In this document: positions 16,277-24,970 of the stretch, piece after piece | Layout: the number at the start of each line of letters is the position of its first letter | How positions within the stretch are numbered: position 1 is the stretch's first letter | Made by a program: the position numbers and the translations under genes | Notes under the pieces: model-generated | Told to the model about the DNA's origin: nothing | What the model saw: only the letters and a program-made list of their open reading frames with translations | The model's database searches: none | Source of the DNA: Flavobacterium sp. J27 | GTDB lineage: Bacteria > Bacteroidota > Bacteroidia > Flavobacteriales > Flavobacteriaceae | Direction of reading: 5' to 3' | Assembly: GCF_004303025.1 (NCBI RefSeq) | Contig: NZ_PJQW01000006.1 | Coordinates: 103,911-167,910, forward strand | DNA: 64,000 nt

Positions 16277-18772
16277 TTAATTATTATTTTGTTCGTTGTT
16301 TAAAAAATGTTCAAGAGCTACTAAATCTGAAATTAGAACAGCTCTAGCTTTACTACCTTCAAAAGGACCTACAATACCAGCAGCTTCTAATTGATCAATG
16401 ATTCTTCCAGCTCTGTTATATCCCAATTTTAATTTTCTTTGAATTAATGAGGCACTACCTTGTTGAGCGGTCACAATTACCTCCGCAGCTTCTCTAAATA
16501 GCGTATCTCTATCTGAAATACTTATATCAAGAGTCGTGCCACTTTCTTCTCCTACATACTCTGGCAATTGGTAGGCTTCTGGATATGCTTTTTGGCTTCC
16601 GATAAAATCACAAACTTTTTCTACTTCAGGAGTATCTATAAAGGCACATTGTACTCTAACCATGTCATTCCCATTGGTATACAATAAATCGCCACGACCA
16701 ATTAATTGATCTGCTCCACCAGCATCTAAAATAGTTCTAGAATCTATTTTTGACATTACTCTAAATGCAATTCTGGCAGGGAAGTTTGCTTTAATCATAC
16801 CTGTAATAACGTTTACAGAGGGTCTTTGTGTGGCTATAATAAGGTGAATACCAATGGCACGTGCTAATTGTGCTAATCGGGCAATAGGTGTTTCAACTTC
16901 TTTTCCTGCGGTCATAATTAAATCGGCAAACTCGTCTACAACTAACACAATGTAAGGAAGAAAACGATGTCCATTTTCTGGATTGAGTTTTCGTAATTTA
17001 AACTTTTCATTGTATTCTTTAATGTTTCGAACCATAGCATCTTTTAATAAAGAATAACGGTTATCCATTTCAATACAAAGCGAGTTTAAAGTGTTAATTA
17101 CTTTAGTGTTATCTGTAATAATGGCATCTTCTGTATCAGGAAGCTTTGCTAAATAATGTCTTTCAATTTTATTAAATAGAGTAAGCTCCACTTTTTTAGG
17201 GTCAACCAATACAAATTTTACTTCTGCAGGATGTTTTTTATACAAAAGTGATGCTAAAATAGCATTCAACCCTACCGATTTTCCTTGTCCAGTAGCTCCT
17301 GCCATCAATAAGTGAGGCATTTTGGCTAAATCGACTACAAAAGTTTCGTTAGAAATCGTTTTTCCAAGAGCAACAGGTAATTCCATTTCTGCTTGTTGAA
17401 ACTTAGGTGAACTAATTGCCGCTTTCATAGGAACCAAAGTAGGATTATTATTAGGAACTTCAATACCAATTGTTCCTTTTCCAGGAATTGGAGCAATAAT
17501 ACGAATCCCTAAAGCTGCTAATGATAAAGCAATGTCATCTTCTAAATTTTTAATTTTAGAAATCCGAATTCCCGCATCTGGAACAATTTCATATAATGTA
17601 ACTGTAGGCCCAACGGTTGCTTTTATTTGAGAAATACCGATGCTGTAATTTTTAAGCGTTTCAACTATGCGGTTTTTATTTTCTTCTAATTCTGCTTGAT
17701 TGATGGTAATTCCACCTGTTGAATATTCTTTTAAAAGATCAATTGGAGGCAGTTGATAATTTGATAACTCTAATGTAGGATCAAATTCTCCAAAATCTTG
17801 AACTAATTTAGCCGCTAAATTACTGTCCAAAATTTCTTCCTCGGCTACTGTTTCTATTACAAAGTCTTTGTCGTTAGAAATAATTGTGGTTTCAGGACTG
17901 CTTGTTTTTTCAGGACTGCTAAAATCCTCTTTCTTAGCTTTTGGATCAAAATTAATTTCAGAGGCATTGGTAATAGTTGGTTTCAAAGCTTCTTTATTAA
18001 TTTCAAAAGAAGAAGTTTTTAATTCAATTTTTGAAATAGCTTCTTCATCTTCTCGTATGACGAAATCATCATCTATATTATCTGTATTTACATTGTTTAA
18101 ATGAGAATTATCATTAGTTAAAGGAGTAATTACAGGTTTGTTAGTTTTTTCTTCAGTAACCAAATCTTCTTTAAACGATTGATTTGATTTTTCAAAAACA
18201 TTTTTTACTGCATCAGGAGAAACTTTAATTTTAAAAATTAAATAAATTATAATTCCAAATAATAAAATTAACCCAGTTCCAATTTTACCAATATAGTCTT
18301 GAACATAAGTGTTTAATTCAAAACCAATGGTTCCTGCTAATTCTGGTAAATAATCCCAAAAGAAACCAAAAATTACAGAAAGTACTATAATAAGGTAAAA
18401 ATCCCAAAAGAAAGTGCGTTTTAGTTTGCTTACACTAAGATCTAAAACAAGATAAATCCCTGTTAGAAAAAGAATTCTAACAAAAATAAAAGAAGCAACA
18501 CCAAATCCGTCATATAAAAAGAAATGGGCAATATAGGCACCAATTTTACCCAACCAGTTTCTAGTTTGTATGTCTCTATCAAAAACATCGTTTACCTGAC
18601 TTTGATCATAATTTCCAGTAATAAAATAGGAAATTAATGATAATAGTAAAGCAATAGAAATCAGTACTAATAAAGCACCAATAACAAACTTTTGCTGTCT
18701 GGAAAGATGCAATTTTTTCTTTTCTTTAGGCGCGGTTTTATTTTGTGATTCTTTGTTGTTCTTTTTAGCCAT
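16277..18772 (-). CDS. ftsK: DNA translocase FtsK
   Basis: The 831-residue protein has four N-terminal membrane helices (about 27-52, 88-112, 122-142, 163-182) and a long acidic linker (about 185-330). The RecA-like motor has Walker A GATGQGKS (492-499) and Walker B VLVVDEFADL (609-618). A C-terminal winged-helix gamma domain (about 765-831, SLIQRKLKLGYNRAGRIIDQLE) reads DNA polarity. It pumps chromosome DNA at the division septum and activates dimer resolution. It is co-transcribed with lolA, lptG and ribB; dgkA and tpx lie upstream. Confidence 0.96.
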   Translation of the reverse strand: MAKKNNKESQNKTAPKEKKKLHLSRQQKFVIGALLVLISIALLLSLISYFITGNYDQSQVNDVFDRDIQTRNWLGKIGAYIAHFFLYDGFGVASFIFVRILFLTGIYLVLDLSVSKLKRTFFWDFYLIIVLSVIFGFFWDYLPELAGTIGFELNTYVQDYIGKIGTGLILLFGIIIYLIFKIKVSPDAVKNVFEKSNQSFKEDLVTEEKTNKPVITPLTNDNSHLNNVNTDNIDDDFVIREDEEAISKIELKTSSFEINKEALKPTITNASEINFDPKAKKEDFSSPEKTSSPETTIISNDKDFVIETVAEEEILDSNLAAKLVQDFGEFDPTLELSNYQLPPIDLLKEYSTGGITINQAELEENKNRIVETLKNYSIGISQIKATVGPTVTLYEIVPDAGIRISKIKNLEDDIALSLAALGIRIIAPIPGKGTIGIEVPNNNPTLVPMKAAISSPKFQQAEMELPVALGKTISNETFVVDLAKMPHLLMAGATGQGKSVGLNAILASLLYKKHPAEVKFVLVDPKKVELTLFNKIERHYLAKLPDTEDAIITDNTKVINTLNSLCIEMDNRYSLLKDAMVRNIKEYNEKFKLRKLNPENGHRFLPYIVLVVDEFADLIMTAGKEVETPIARLAQLARAIGIHLIIATQRPSVNVITGMIKANFPARIAFRVMSKIDSRTILDAGGADQLIGRGDLLYTNGNDMVRVQCAFIDTPEVEKVCDFIGSQKAYPEAYQLPEYVGEESGTTLDISISDRDTLFREAAEVIVTAQQGSASLIQRKLKLGYNRAGRIIDQLEAAGIVGPFEGSKARAVLISDLVALEHFLNNEQNNN

Positions 18773-18804
18773 GAAGCAAACACTATTTTACAAAAATAGA
18801 GAAT

Positions 18805-19179
18805 TTAAAATAAATAAGGAATATATATGATACATCCTATGGTTAATGCTGTTATTGCTGCAAAAAAAACGGCTCCAGCGGCAATGTCTTTTATGAAACC
18901 AATTTTTTTATGGTAATCTGGATGAATGAAATCGGCAATTTTTTCTACGGCTGTATTAATTCCTTCTACTCCTAAAACTAATCCGGTTGCTAAGGTTTGA
19001 ATTAACCATTCTTCTTTGGTTATATTAAAATAAAAACCAGCAATAATCATTAGAAGCCCAATACTTAATTGAACCATAATACTGTGTTCTGTAGTGGCTA
19101 ATTTATAAGCCCCTTTAACCGCAAACACAATACTTTTTAGTCTTCCAGTTACGAAAGTATTATCTTTTTCAAAATCCAT
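18805..19179 (-). CDS. dgkA: Diacylglycerol/undecaprenol kinase family (DgkA)
   Basis: The 124-residue protein has three membrane helices. The catalytic signature around residues 71-79 reads VEGINTAVEK, the counterpart of E-x-x-NTAIE, with the following D and H residues (ADFIHPDYHKKIGFIKDIAAGAV). It phosphorylates a lipid alcohol, diacylglycerol or undecaprenol, to recycle membrane and cell-wall lipid carriers. The gene lies 4 bp after tpx and 32 bp before ftsK. Confidence 0.93.
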   Translation of the reverse strand: MDFEKDNTFVTGRLKSIVFAVKGAYKLATTEHSIMVQLSIGLLMIIAGFYFNITKEEWLIQTLATGLVLGVEGINTAVEKIADFIHPDYHKKIGFIKDIAAGAVFFAAITALTIGCIIYIPYLF

Positions 19180-19183
19180 AGCC

Positions 19184-19681
19184 TTATAGAGAAGCTAAAG
19201 CAGATTCATAATTAGGTTCGTCTGCAATTTCAGCTACTTGTTCTGTATATTTTACAGTTCCGTTTTCATCTAAAACGATGACTACTCGCGAATGTAAACC
19301 TGCTAAAGGACCATCAACAATTTCCAAACCAAAATCTTTACCAAAACTTCCTGTGCTAAAATCGGAGAGGTTAATTACATTTTCTAAACCTTCAGCTCCA
19401 CAAAAACGTTTTTGCGCGAAAGGTAAATCACGAGAAATACATAAAACTTTAGTATTGTTTAAAGCGCTCGCTTTTTGATTAAATGCTCTTACAGAAGCGG
19501 CACAAGTTCCTGTGTCTACACTTGGAAAAATATTTAAAACTAAATTACTTCCTGCAAAATCAGCTAAACTAGTGGTGCTTAAATCTGTTTTAACTAGTTT
19601 GAAATCAGGTGATTTTGTACCTACTTTTGGTAATTCTCCTGATGTATGTATTGCGTTTCCGCCTAAAGTTACTGTTGCCAT
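19184..19681 (-). CDS. tpx: Thiol peroxidase (atypical 2-Cys peroxiredoxin)
   Basis: With the start at 19681 (MATVTLGGNAIHTSG) the protein has 165 residues. The peroxidatic C60 lies in VDTGTCAAS and the resolving C94 in KRFCGAE, almost the same positions as in E. coli Tpx (61 and 95). It reduces hydrogen peroxide and alkyl peroxides with thioredoxin. An in-frame ATG at 19705 would add eight residues but overlaps the -7 element at 19703-19710, so the shorter form is preferred. First gene of a six-gene operon ending in ribB. Confidence 0.94.
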   Translation of the reverse strand: MATVTLGGNAIHTSGELPKVGTKSPDFKLVKTDLSTTSLADFAGSNLVLNIFPSVDTGTCAASVRAFNQKASALNNTKVLCISRDLPFAQKRFCGAEGLENVINLSDFSTGSFGKDFGLEIVDGPLAGLHSRVVIVLDENGTVKYTEQVAEIADEPNYESALASL

Positions 19682-19702
19682 AATGTGTTTTTTAATGAAG
19701 CT

Positions 19703-19710
19703 CAAAAGTA
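19703..19710 (-). promoter_or_regulatory. -7 element of the tpx-dgkA-ftsK-lolA-lptG-ribB operon
   Basis: The minus strand reads TACTTTTG, a match to TAnnTTTG, 22 bp before the tpx start at 19681. No clear -33 TTG is present. Confidence 0.45.
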
Positions 19711-19824
19711 ATAAATAATATTGAATTGCTATTTATATAGAATATTCTTTTACATTTTTTTAATTTTTTTAAAACCAAAAAAACATTTTTCTCGTAAATG
19801 CATTTATAACTTAAAATATAAAAC

Positions 19825-20391
19825 ATGAAAACCAGTAAAAAATTAGCTATTGCATTTGTTGTTATTTGTTTTTTAACAGGAATTGAAATGAATGCACAAA
19901 AAGAAAAAACAGTAGAAGTAGGTGGAGCTCCAATGTATCCTAGTAAAAACATTGTTGAAAATGCTGTAAATTCTAAAGATCATACCACTTTAGTAGCAGC
20001 GGTAAAAGCAGCAGATTTAGTAGATGTGTTAGCATCAGACGGACCTTTTACCGTTTTTGCACCTACCAATGAAGCTTTTGCAAAATTACCTAAAGGAACA
20101 GTAGAAACCTTACTGAAACCAGAAAATAAAGCACAATTACAAACCATTTTAAAATATCATGTAGCAGCTGGAAAATGGAGTGCTGCAGATATTATGGCAG
20201 CGATTAAAAAAGGAAAAGGAAAATATAGTTTTACAACCGTAAGTGGAGGTACTTTAACCGCATGGATGAAAGGGAAAGACGTTTACATTACGGATGAAAA
20301 TGGGAATAGTTCGAGAGTTACTATTGCCGATGTTAACCAAAAGAATGGCGTTATACACGTGGTAGACACGGTCTTGCTACCGCGTTCATAG
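19825..20391 (+). CDS. Secreted fasciclin (FAS1) domain protein
   Basis: The 188-residue protein has a signal peptide (1 to about 26, ending MNAQ) and one FAS1 domain (about 45-188). Family blocks are DLVDVLASDGPFTVFAPTNEAFAKLP, LQTILKYHV and the C-terminal NGVIHVVDTVLLP. FAS1 proteins are small adhesion modules outside the cytoplasm; the ligand is unknown. The gene stands alone and ends at a terminator. Confidence 0.92.
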   Translation: MKTSKKLAIAFVVICFLTGIEMNAQKEKTVEVGGAPMYPSKNIVENAVNSKDHTTLVAAVKAADLVDVLASDGPFTVFAPTNEAFAKLPKGTVETLLKPENKAQLQTILKYHVAAGKWSAADIMAAIKKGKGKYSFTTVSGGTLTAWMKGKDVYITDENGNSSRVTIADVNQKNGVIHVVDTVLLPRS

Positions 20392-20417
20392 TTGTTTAGT
20401 TTTAGTTTGTTTTTTTG

Positions 20418-20453
20418 AAGAAGGCACTATCTTACATAGCGCCTTCTTTTTTA
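20418..20453 (+). terminator. Terminator of the FAS1 gene
   Basis: GAAGGCACTAT pairs with ATAGCGCCTTC (20420-20430 with 20436-20446), with one mismatch and a 5-nt loop, followed by a T run. Confidence 0.85.
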
Positions 20454-21098
20454 TTATTTAGTACGCTCTAACCAATTTTTAAAATCGTAAAAATTTTGTG
20501 GAGAAACCCCATGACCAATAGGATATTCTTTATAAGTAACTGGTAACCCTAAATTTTCTAAAAAGGGTTGTGCTTTTCTCGCCCAATCAACTGGAATAAC
20601 TTGGTCAACTGTACCGTGCGAAATGTAAAATTGTAGGTGTTGGTTTTCTTTGTTTTGATACTCTGGAACCAAAATATTTTCGTTTAAATAACCACTTAAA
20701 GCTACTACACGACTAATTTTTTCTGGATAACTTAAAGCTGTTGCATAACTTAAAATACTGCCTTGACTAAAACCAATTAAGGTAACTTGCTCTTTTGCAA
20801 TGGGATATTTTTCAAGCAATTCATCAATAAAAGAAGCAATTAGGTCTCTTGATTGTTGTGCTTGTACGTCATCTGAGAATTTGTTTTCATCAGCATCAAA
20901 ATGAATGGCATACCAAGCATGTCCATAGGGTTGTAAATTATGAGGTGCGCGAACAGAAATAACATAATAGTCATCGGGTAATTCGCTGGCAAATGAAAAT
21001 AAATCTTCTTCATTGCTGCCATAACCGTGTAATAATAGTAAAACAGGATTTTGCGCTTGTCTATTTTTGGGTTCTCTTATAAGGTACTGTAAACTCAT
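20454..21098 (-). CDS. Phospholipase/carboxylesterase-like alpha/beta hydrolase
   Basis: The 214-residue protein has the alpha/beta hydrolase fold. The nucleophile S111 lies in LIGFSQGS, followed by D165 in HGTVDQVIP and H196 in PIGHGVS. The oxyanion segment LLLHGYGSNEED (21-32) is characteristic of the YpfH/carboxylesterase 2 family. No signal peptide, so it is cytoplasmic. It probably hydrolyses short acyl esters. A -7-like TATTTTTG (21125-21132) lies upstream. Confidence 0.9.
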   Translation of the reverse strand: MSLQYLIREPKNRQAQNPVLLLLHGYGSNEEDLFSFASELPDDYYVISVRAPHNLQPYGHAWYAIHFDADENKFSDDVQAQQSRDLIASFIDELLEKYPIAKEQVTLIGFSQGSILSYATALSYPEKISRVVALSGYLNENILVPEYQNKENQHLQFYISHGTVDQVIPVDWARKAQPFLENLGLPVTYKEYPIGHGVSPQNFYDFKNWLERTK

Positions 21099-21174
21099 TA
21101 TAGTGTATTCTGATTATAGGATGTCAAAAATATCACTAAAATTTAATTATATTTCGCTTTAATATATTTTATTT

Positions 21175-22242
21175 TTAATTACAAAAGGTGTAACGAGGAT
21201 TATTTGCTAATGAATAACATTTAAAGCTATACTTACTTTGCGGATAAAGTGGTGTCGGATTATCGGTTACAATTAGGGGTTCTAATGCTTGTCCATTGTA
21301 GCTTGGCATTGTTACTTGAGCGGCAGAACCATTACCAAGAGCTACATTTTTTCCAACTAAATTACCATTAAAACTATAATCTATCAATGCATCTAGAAGA
21401 CGATAAATTCCATAATAATCATAAGCATCATAGGCAGATTGTGTGTTTGGTAAATTGTGCTCTGCTGTGTAAGTATAGTTAGGTAAAACACTTTTTTTGA
21501 TTAAGATGAAATCTTTTTCAGAATTTAGAATATTGTTGTTTTTGAACATATCTATAGCCATTCTATGGTCATTGGTTACATCGTCATCATATACTTGGGT
21601 AATTAATTTTGTGTTTGAAGGAAAATCTATTGATTGCGTATTTATAAAATAACTGTACCATTGTGCCATTACAAATAGAAAACGACCATTTTCTCCCCAG
21701 TTTTTTTCTGAAAATGCTCTCTGTGACAAATAAAATGAAGCACCACCACCAAAAGAATGTCCCATGAAACCAACTTTTGTAGTATCTATAATATCTGGAT
21801 AATTTGCTGCCGCAGTAATGAAACTTTGCCATAATGTATCATATCTGCTTTCTACTGTAACGTTAGTTCCACTAGTAGGATAGGGGGCAAAAACTACAAC
21901 ATATCCTTTTTTAGCAATAAAACGATATAAGCCAATGTTATATTCGCTTTCTTCTCCTCCATAAGGATGCGAATAAAAGATTGTTGGTTTAGGAGTGGTA
22001 ATACCTTGCGGATAAAATATAGTAACATTTTTTCCTGTATAAGTCGGACTAGGAAAACTTACTGATGCTACGGTGTAATTTCCGTCTGAGCCGTAGCCAG
22101 TTGTTGGCTTTGCAATAGGACCTTGTAGTGTATTAATTAAATAGGATGATGAAGTGGTTTTGGTATCGGTTTGATTTTCAGAATCTTTAGAACACGATAG
22201 TACTAAAAAAGATAGAACAGCAAAAAATGCAATTTGTTTCAT
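21175..22242 (-). CDS. Surface-type lipoprotein alpha/beta hydrolase (PET hydrolase/chlorophyllase-like)
   Basis: The 355-residue protein has a lipoprotein signal (FLVLSC, Cys17, followed by SKDSE). The nucleophile elbow is GHSFGGG with S163. Upstream, IFYPQG...PTIFYSHPYGGEESEY gives the oxyanion region seen in polyester hydrolases and chlorophyllases. An acid in QVYDDDVTND and a His in AEHNLPN could complete the triad. It is envelope-anchored and may cleave esters of polymers or lipids. Substrate unknown. Single gene. Confidence 0.82.
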   Translation of the reverse strand: MKQIAFFAVLSFLVLSCSKDSENQTDTKTTSSSYLINTLQGPIAKPTTGYGSDGNYTVASVSFPSPTYTGKNVTIFYPQGITTPKPTIFYSHPYGGEESEYNIGLYRFIAKKGYVVVFAPYPTSGTNVTVESRYDTLWQSFITAAANYPDIIDTTKVGFMGHSFGGGASFYLSQRAFSEKNWGENGRFLFVMAQWYSYFINTQSIDFPSNTKLITQVYDDDVTNDHRMAIDMFKNNNILNSEKDFILIKKSVLPNYTYTAEHNLPNTQSAYDAYDYYGIYRLLDALIDYSFNGNLVGKNVALGNGSAAQVTMPSYNGQALEPLIVTDNPTPLYPQSKYSFKCYSLANNPRYTFCN

Positions 22243-22516
22243 GTGTTAAAAATGTTTGTTATGCTTTTAGACGATAAAATAGCTTGAAGGTTTAATGCTT
22301 AGTTGCTATTTTTATATTAAAATTAGCATTAAAATTGGATTTGTATATTGAAAAAATGGTGTCTAAAAAAGAATTGCATTTTTATTAGATTTTAGCTGTA
22401 TTGATACTACGATTTTATATTTTAATTAATTTTTTAAGAAATAAATTTGTCTTTTATGGTTATAAATACCAACTTTAATAAAGTATGAGTTTGCTATTCG
22501 GTCTAAAAAATAAATT

Positions 22517-23335
22517 TTATACCAAAGGTTCTATAGAAAAAAAGTCGATTTTTGATTTTTTAAAGTTTCTAATTTTATTTAGAACGGCATTTCCGTTGCT
22601 AGAACCATCAGCATTTGTGTTTCCTTCAATGGTTTCGATTACATCGCCTTGTACGTTAATCACAATGCCTGTATGATACCAATCGTAAGTTGATTTTTGT
22701 AAAAGAAATATGTCACCTGGTTGAATTAAACTAGGGTTTGTTCTAGCTGTTTGATATCTGGTTAATATATTTTTTTGTAAACCAGTTGAACCAACAGTAT
22801 CACAACTATATGATAAAGGCATTAGTGTTTTAAAATTTTTGCCTAGTTGGGAAGCAGCTTGATCGATAATAGTTTGTGCAAACCCCATACACCAGTACCA
22901 CGAAGTACCTTCATGACCATCCATATAAGCGCGAACCCAAGGTCCTGTGTTGCTTTGGTTTCTTATGATTAATTCGAAAGGATTATTTTTAGCATGATTT
23001 TTAGCAGTATTGACTACTAATTCTCTTAGATTATTCCCTGTACTAGGCGTTTCAAAAGCGTTTTTAAGCGGAGCCGATAGTTGTTCGAACAAATGAGTAT
23101 CTACAATACCTGTAGCTGTAGTGCCTATGGCAGTTTGAAAGTTCATTACGGCTCTTTCTGTAGCTGGACCAAAATCGCCATCGATACCTGTTGCTGTTCC
23201 TGCATTTGGATTTTGCATGGCAAAAAGGGTTAGCCAAGATTGAATTTTTTCTACGTCTTTTTTTACATTAGTGGTACCAAATCTTTGTTGTGTATTACTG
23301 ATACTTAATTCTTTAATATATGATTTTTTTTGCAT
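22517..23335 (-). CDS. Peptidoglycan-binding plus CHAP-type amidase, no signal peptide
   Basis: The 272-residue protein has a peptidoglycan-binding type 1 domain (about 25-92; DGDFGPATERAVMNFQ is diagnostic) and a CHAP/NlpC-like domain with C149 in WYWCMGFAQ, H221 in YDWYHTGIVI and the polar EGNTN (237-241). It probably cleaves peptidoglycan peptide bonds. It starts MQKKSYIKEL with no Sec signal, unlike normal autolysins, so release may depend on lysis or a dedicated export system. It is not surrounded by phage genes. Confidence 0.82.
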   Translation of the reverse strand: MQKKSYIKELSISNTQQRFGTTNVKKDVEKIQSWLTLFAMQNPNAGTATGIDGDFGPATERAVMNFQTAIGTTATGIVDTHLFEQLSAPLKNAFETPSTGNNLRELVVNTAKNHAKNNPFELIIRNQSNTGPWVRAYMDGHEGTSWYWCMGFAQTIIDQAASQLGKNFKTLMPLSYSCDTVGSTGLQKNILTRYQTARTNPSLIQPGDIFLLQKSTYDWYHTGIVINVQGDVIETIEGNTNADGSSNGNAVLNKIRNFKKSKIDFFSIEPLV

Positions 23336-24022
23336 GACTCGATTTTTTAGATATTAAAAATAGGCATATTAAAAAAAATAGTAGTGGGGAAAAATCCTGT
23401 TTTTTAGTGGATAATTCTCCTGTTTTTTAATTTTAGATATCGGTTTAAAAATGCGTTTTGTGTGAAGTAATCGCTATGCTGGGGTTGAAAAAAAGAAATA
23501 AAGAAGGTGTTTTTAGTGAGATTGCTTTCTATTTGTTTTTGTTTTTTTGCGAAGCTTTTTTGAAAAGTTACCCTACGTTTTTGAATTCTTCCCATACGTT
23601 TTTGAATTATTACGATAGGTTTTTGAATTCTTCCCCTACGTTTTTGAATTATTACAATAGGTTTTTGAATTATAACAATAAGTTTTTGAATCATTCCCAT
23701 ACGTTTTTGAATTATTACGATGGGTTTTTGAATTCTTCCCATTCGTTTTTGAATTATTACGATAAGGATTTTGTTTACCAGTATGTCATTCCTGACAAGA
23801 AAGATTATTTAAATAACTTTTAAATATTATCAAATTGTTTTAAATTGTATAGGAGTATAATTTAATAGATTGACATATTCTTTTTCAGAAAAGGAAAGGC
23901 ATACTTCGTTTTGACTAAAACAAAATAGATTATAAAGAAAAAAGAATACGATTACGACTATTTTCAAATGAGAAATGATTTTTATTTTTGTTACTTGTTT
24001 TGTCTAAAGTTAAAAATAAAAT
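23336..24022. other. 687-bp region without a convincing gene, contains a 21-bp tandem repeat
   Basis: The region is between the CHAP gene and the 176-aa membrane protein gene. Its centre is the ten-unit repeat at 23554-23763. Because the unit is 21 bp, frames stay open through it on both strands (23458-23823 plus, 23404-23742 minus). Neither has a recognisable start context or domain. The rest is AT-rich and featureless. Confidence 0.5.
23554..23763. repeat. Ten-copy 21-bp tandem repeat
   Basis: Ten units in strict 21-bp register share the core CGTTTTTGAAT. Units alternate between ...TCTTCCCAT and ...TATTACGAT endings. In the plus frame the heptapeptides alternate TFLNSSH and TFLNYYD; the minus frame reads IQK-centred heptads. 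The first unit (23554-23574) is the most diverged. It may be a variable-number repeat or the repeat region of an unrecognised protein. Confidence 0.85.
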
Positions 24023-24553
24023 CTAATCTTCTTTTTTTAGATTGCTTTCTTTTTCTAAGAAAAGTGTTAATTGATTTTTTAAATCGGGATTTTCAGTACT
24101 ATAAATTACTTTTTTGTATTGATTTTTTATGGCAGTAAAATGATATACGGGATATACAAATGCAGCAGATGCATTGGTAACAGAAATATATTTATTCTGT
24201 TTTTCAAATGGTTCTTCAGTAATTAGTAATGTAGTGTAATCTTTGCTTAGGATTTGTTTTTTTAAAAGGATTTTATCAGCTAGGGAATAGGATAAAAAAA
24301 TATTTTTTTGGTTGTCTATACTAATTCCTTTTTTTATGAAAGGAAATAGTATTAGGATTAGGATAAATACAGTTAAAAAGCTATAGCAAAAAGTGATTAG
24401 ACTAGCTTTTTGATTATTGTTATATATTTGAAAAATTGCATTTAATAAAAAGGACACTGGAAAAAGCAAAAGAATACAATATGCTGCTATACTTTTCAAT
24501 TTCAAGATAGCTTCAAGAATTAGCGTACTTTTTATTTTCGTTTTTGTGTTCAA
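24023..24553 (-). CDS. Small membrane protein of unknown function
   Basis: The 176-residue protein has two membrane helices (about 17-40 and 50-73) and a polar C-terminal domain with ILSKDYTTLLITEEPFEKQNKYISV. It starts right after the stop of the DUF4870 gene (no gap), so the two are probably co-transcribed. No family recognised. Confidence 0.6.
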   Translation of the reverse strand: MNTKTKIKSTLILEAILKLKSIAAYCILLLFPVSFLLNAIFQIYNNNQKASLITFCYSFLTVFILILILFPFIKKGISIDNQKNIFLSYSLADKILLKKQILSKDYTTLLITEEPFEKQNKYISVTNASAAFVYPVYHFTAIKNQYKKVIYSTENPDLKNQLTLFLEKESNLKKED

Positions 24554-24880
24554 TTATAAATTTTTAAACAATTTCTGATAAAATTCTCCTACTAAAGGAA
24601 CCAATTTTTTTTCACCATTTAGAGCCCCTAAAAAACCATAAATCCATAAGATAAAAATAAATAACCAAAAAGCAGAAGTTACCATCCAACTATTGAAATA
24701 TCCAATAGGGTAACCTAGTAAAAAGAAGGTTAAGAAAATGCCTAAAGCTTGACGAATATGAAAACTCGCAAACTCACTTTTATTGTCTTCCTGGTTCATA
24801 AAAATAGCAATTACACTTCCTATAATAGTAATGTAACTTACTATGGCTGCGTTTTTTCCTTTTTCAATACTGTTATTCAT
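24554..24880 (-). CDS. DUF4870-like membrane protein
   Basis: The 108-residue protein has three membrane helices. The family motif EFASFHIRQALGIFL lies between the first two helices, and the protein ends with FLGALNGEKKLVPLVGEFYQKLF. Similar proteins are annotated as DUF4870 or import-component-like; function unknown. Upstream gene of the pair with the 176-aa protein. Confidence 0.78.
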   Translation of the reverse strand: MNNSIEKGKNAAIVSYITIIGSVIAIFMNQEDNKSEFASFHIRQALGIFLTFFLLGYPIGYFNSWMVTSAFWLFIFILWIYGFLGALNGEKKLVPLVGEFYQKLFKNL

Positions 24881-24970
24881 TTTTATTTAAAAGTTTAAGG
24901 GTTTAAAGGTTTAAAGTGTTAATATGTTGTTTGTTATATATTGAATGTTGTATTTCTTTCTTCTTAATTT

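Noticed and set aside
23404..23823. Overlapping frames of 112 (minus) and 121 (plus) codons.
   Set aside because: Both are kept open by the 21-bp repeat; neither has a recognisable domain or clear start, so the repeat was annotated instead.
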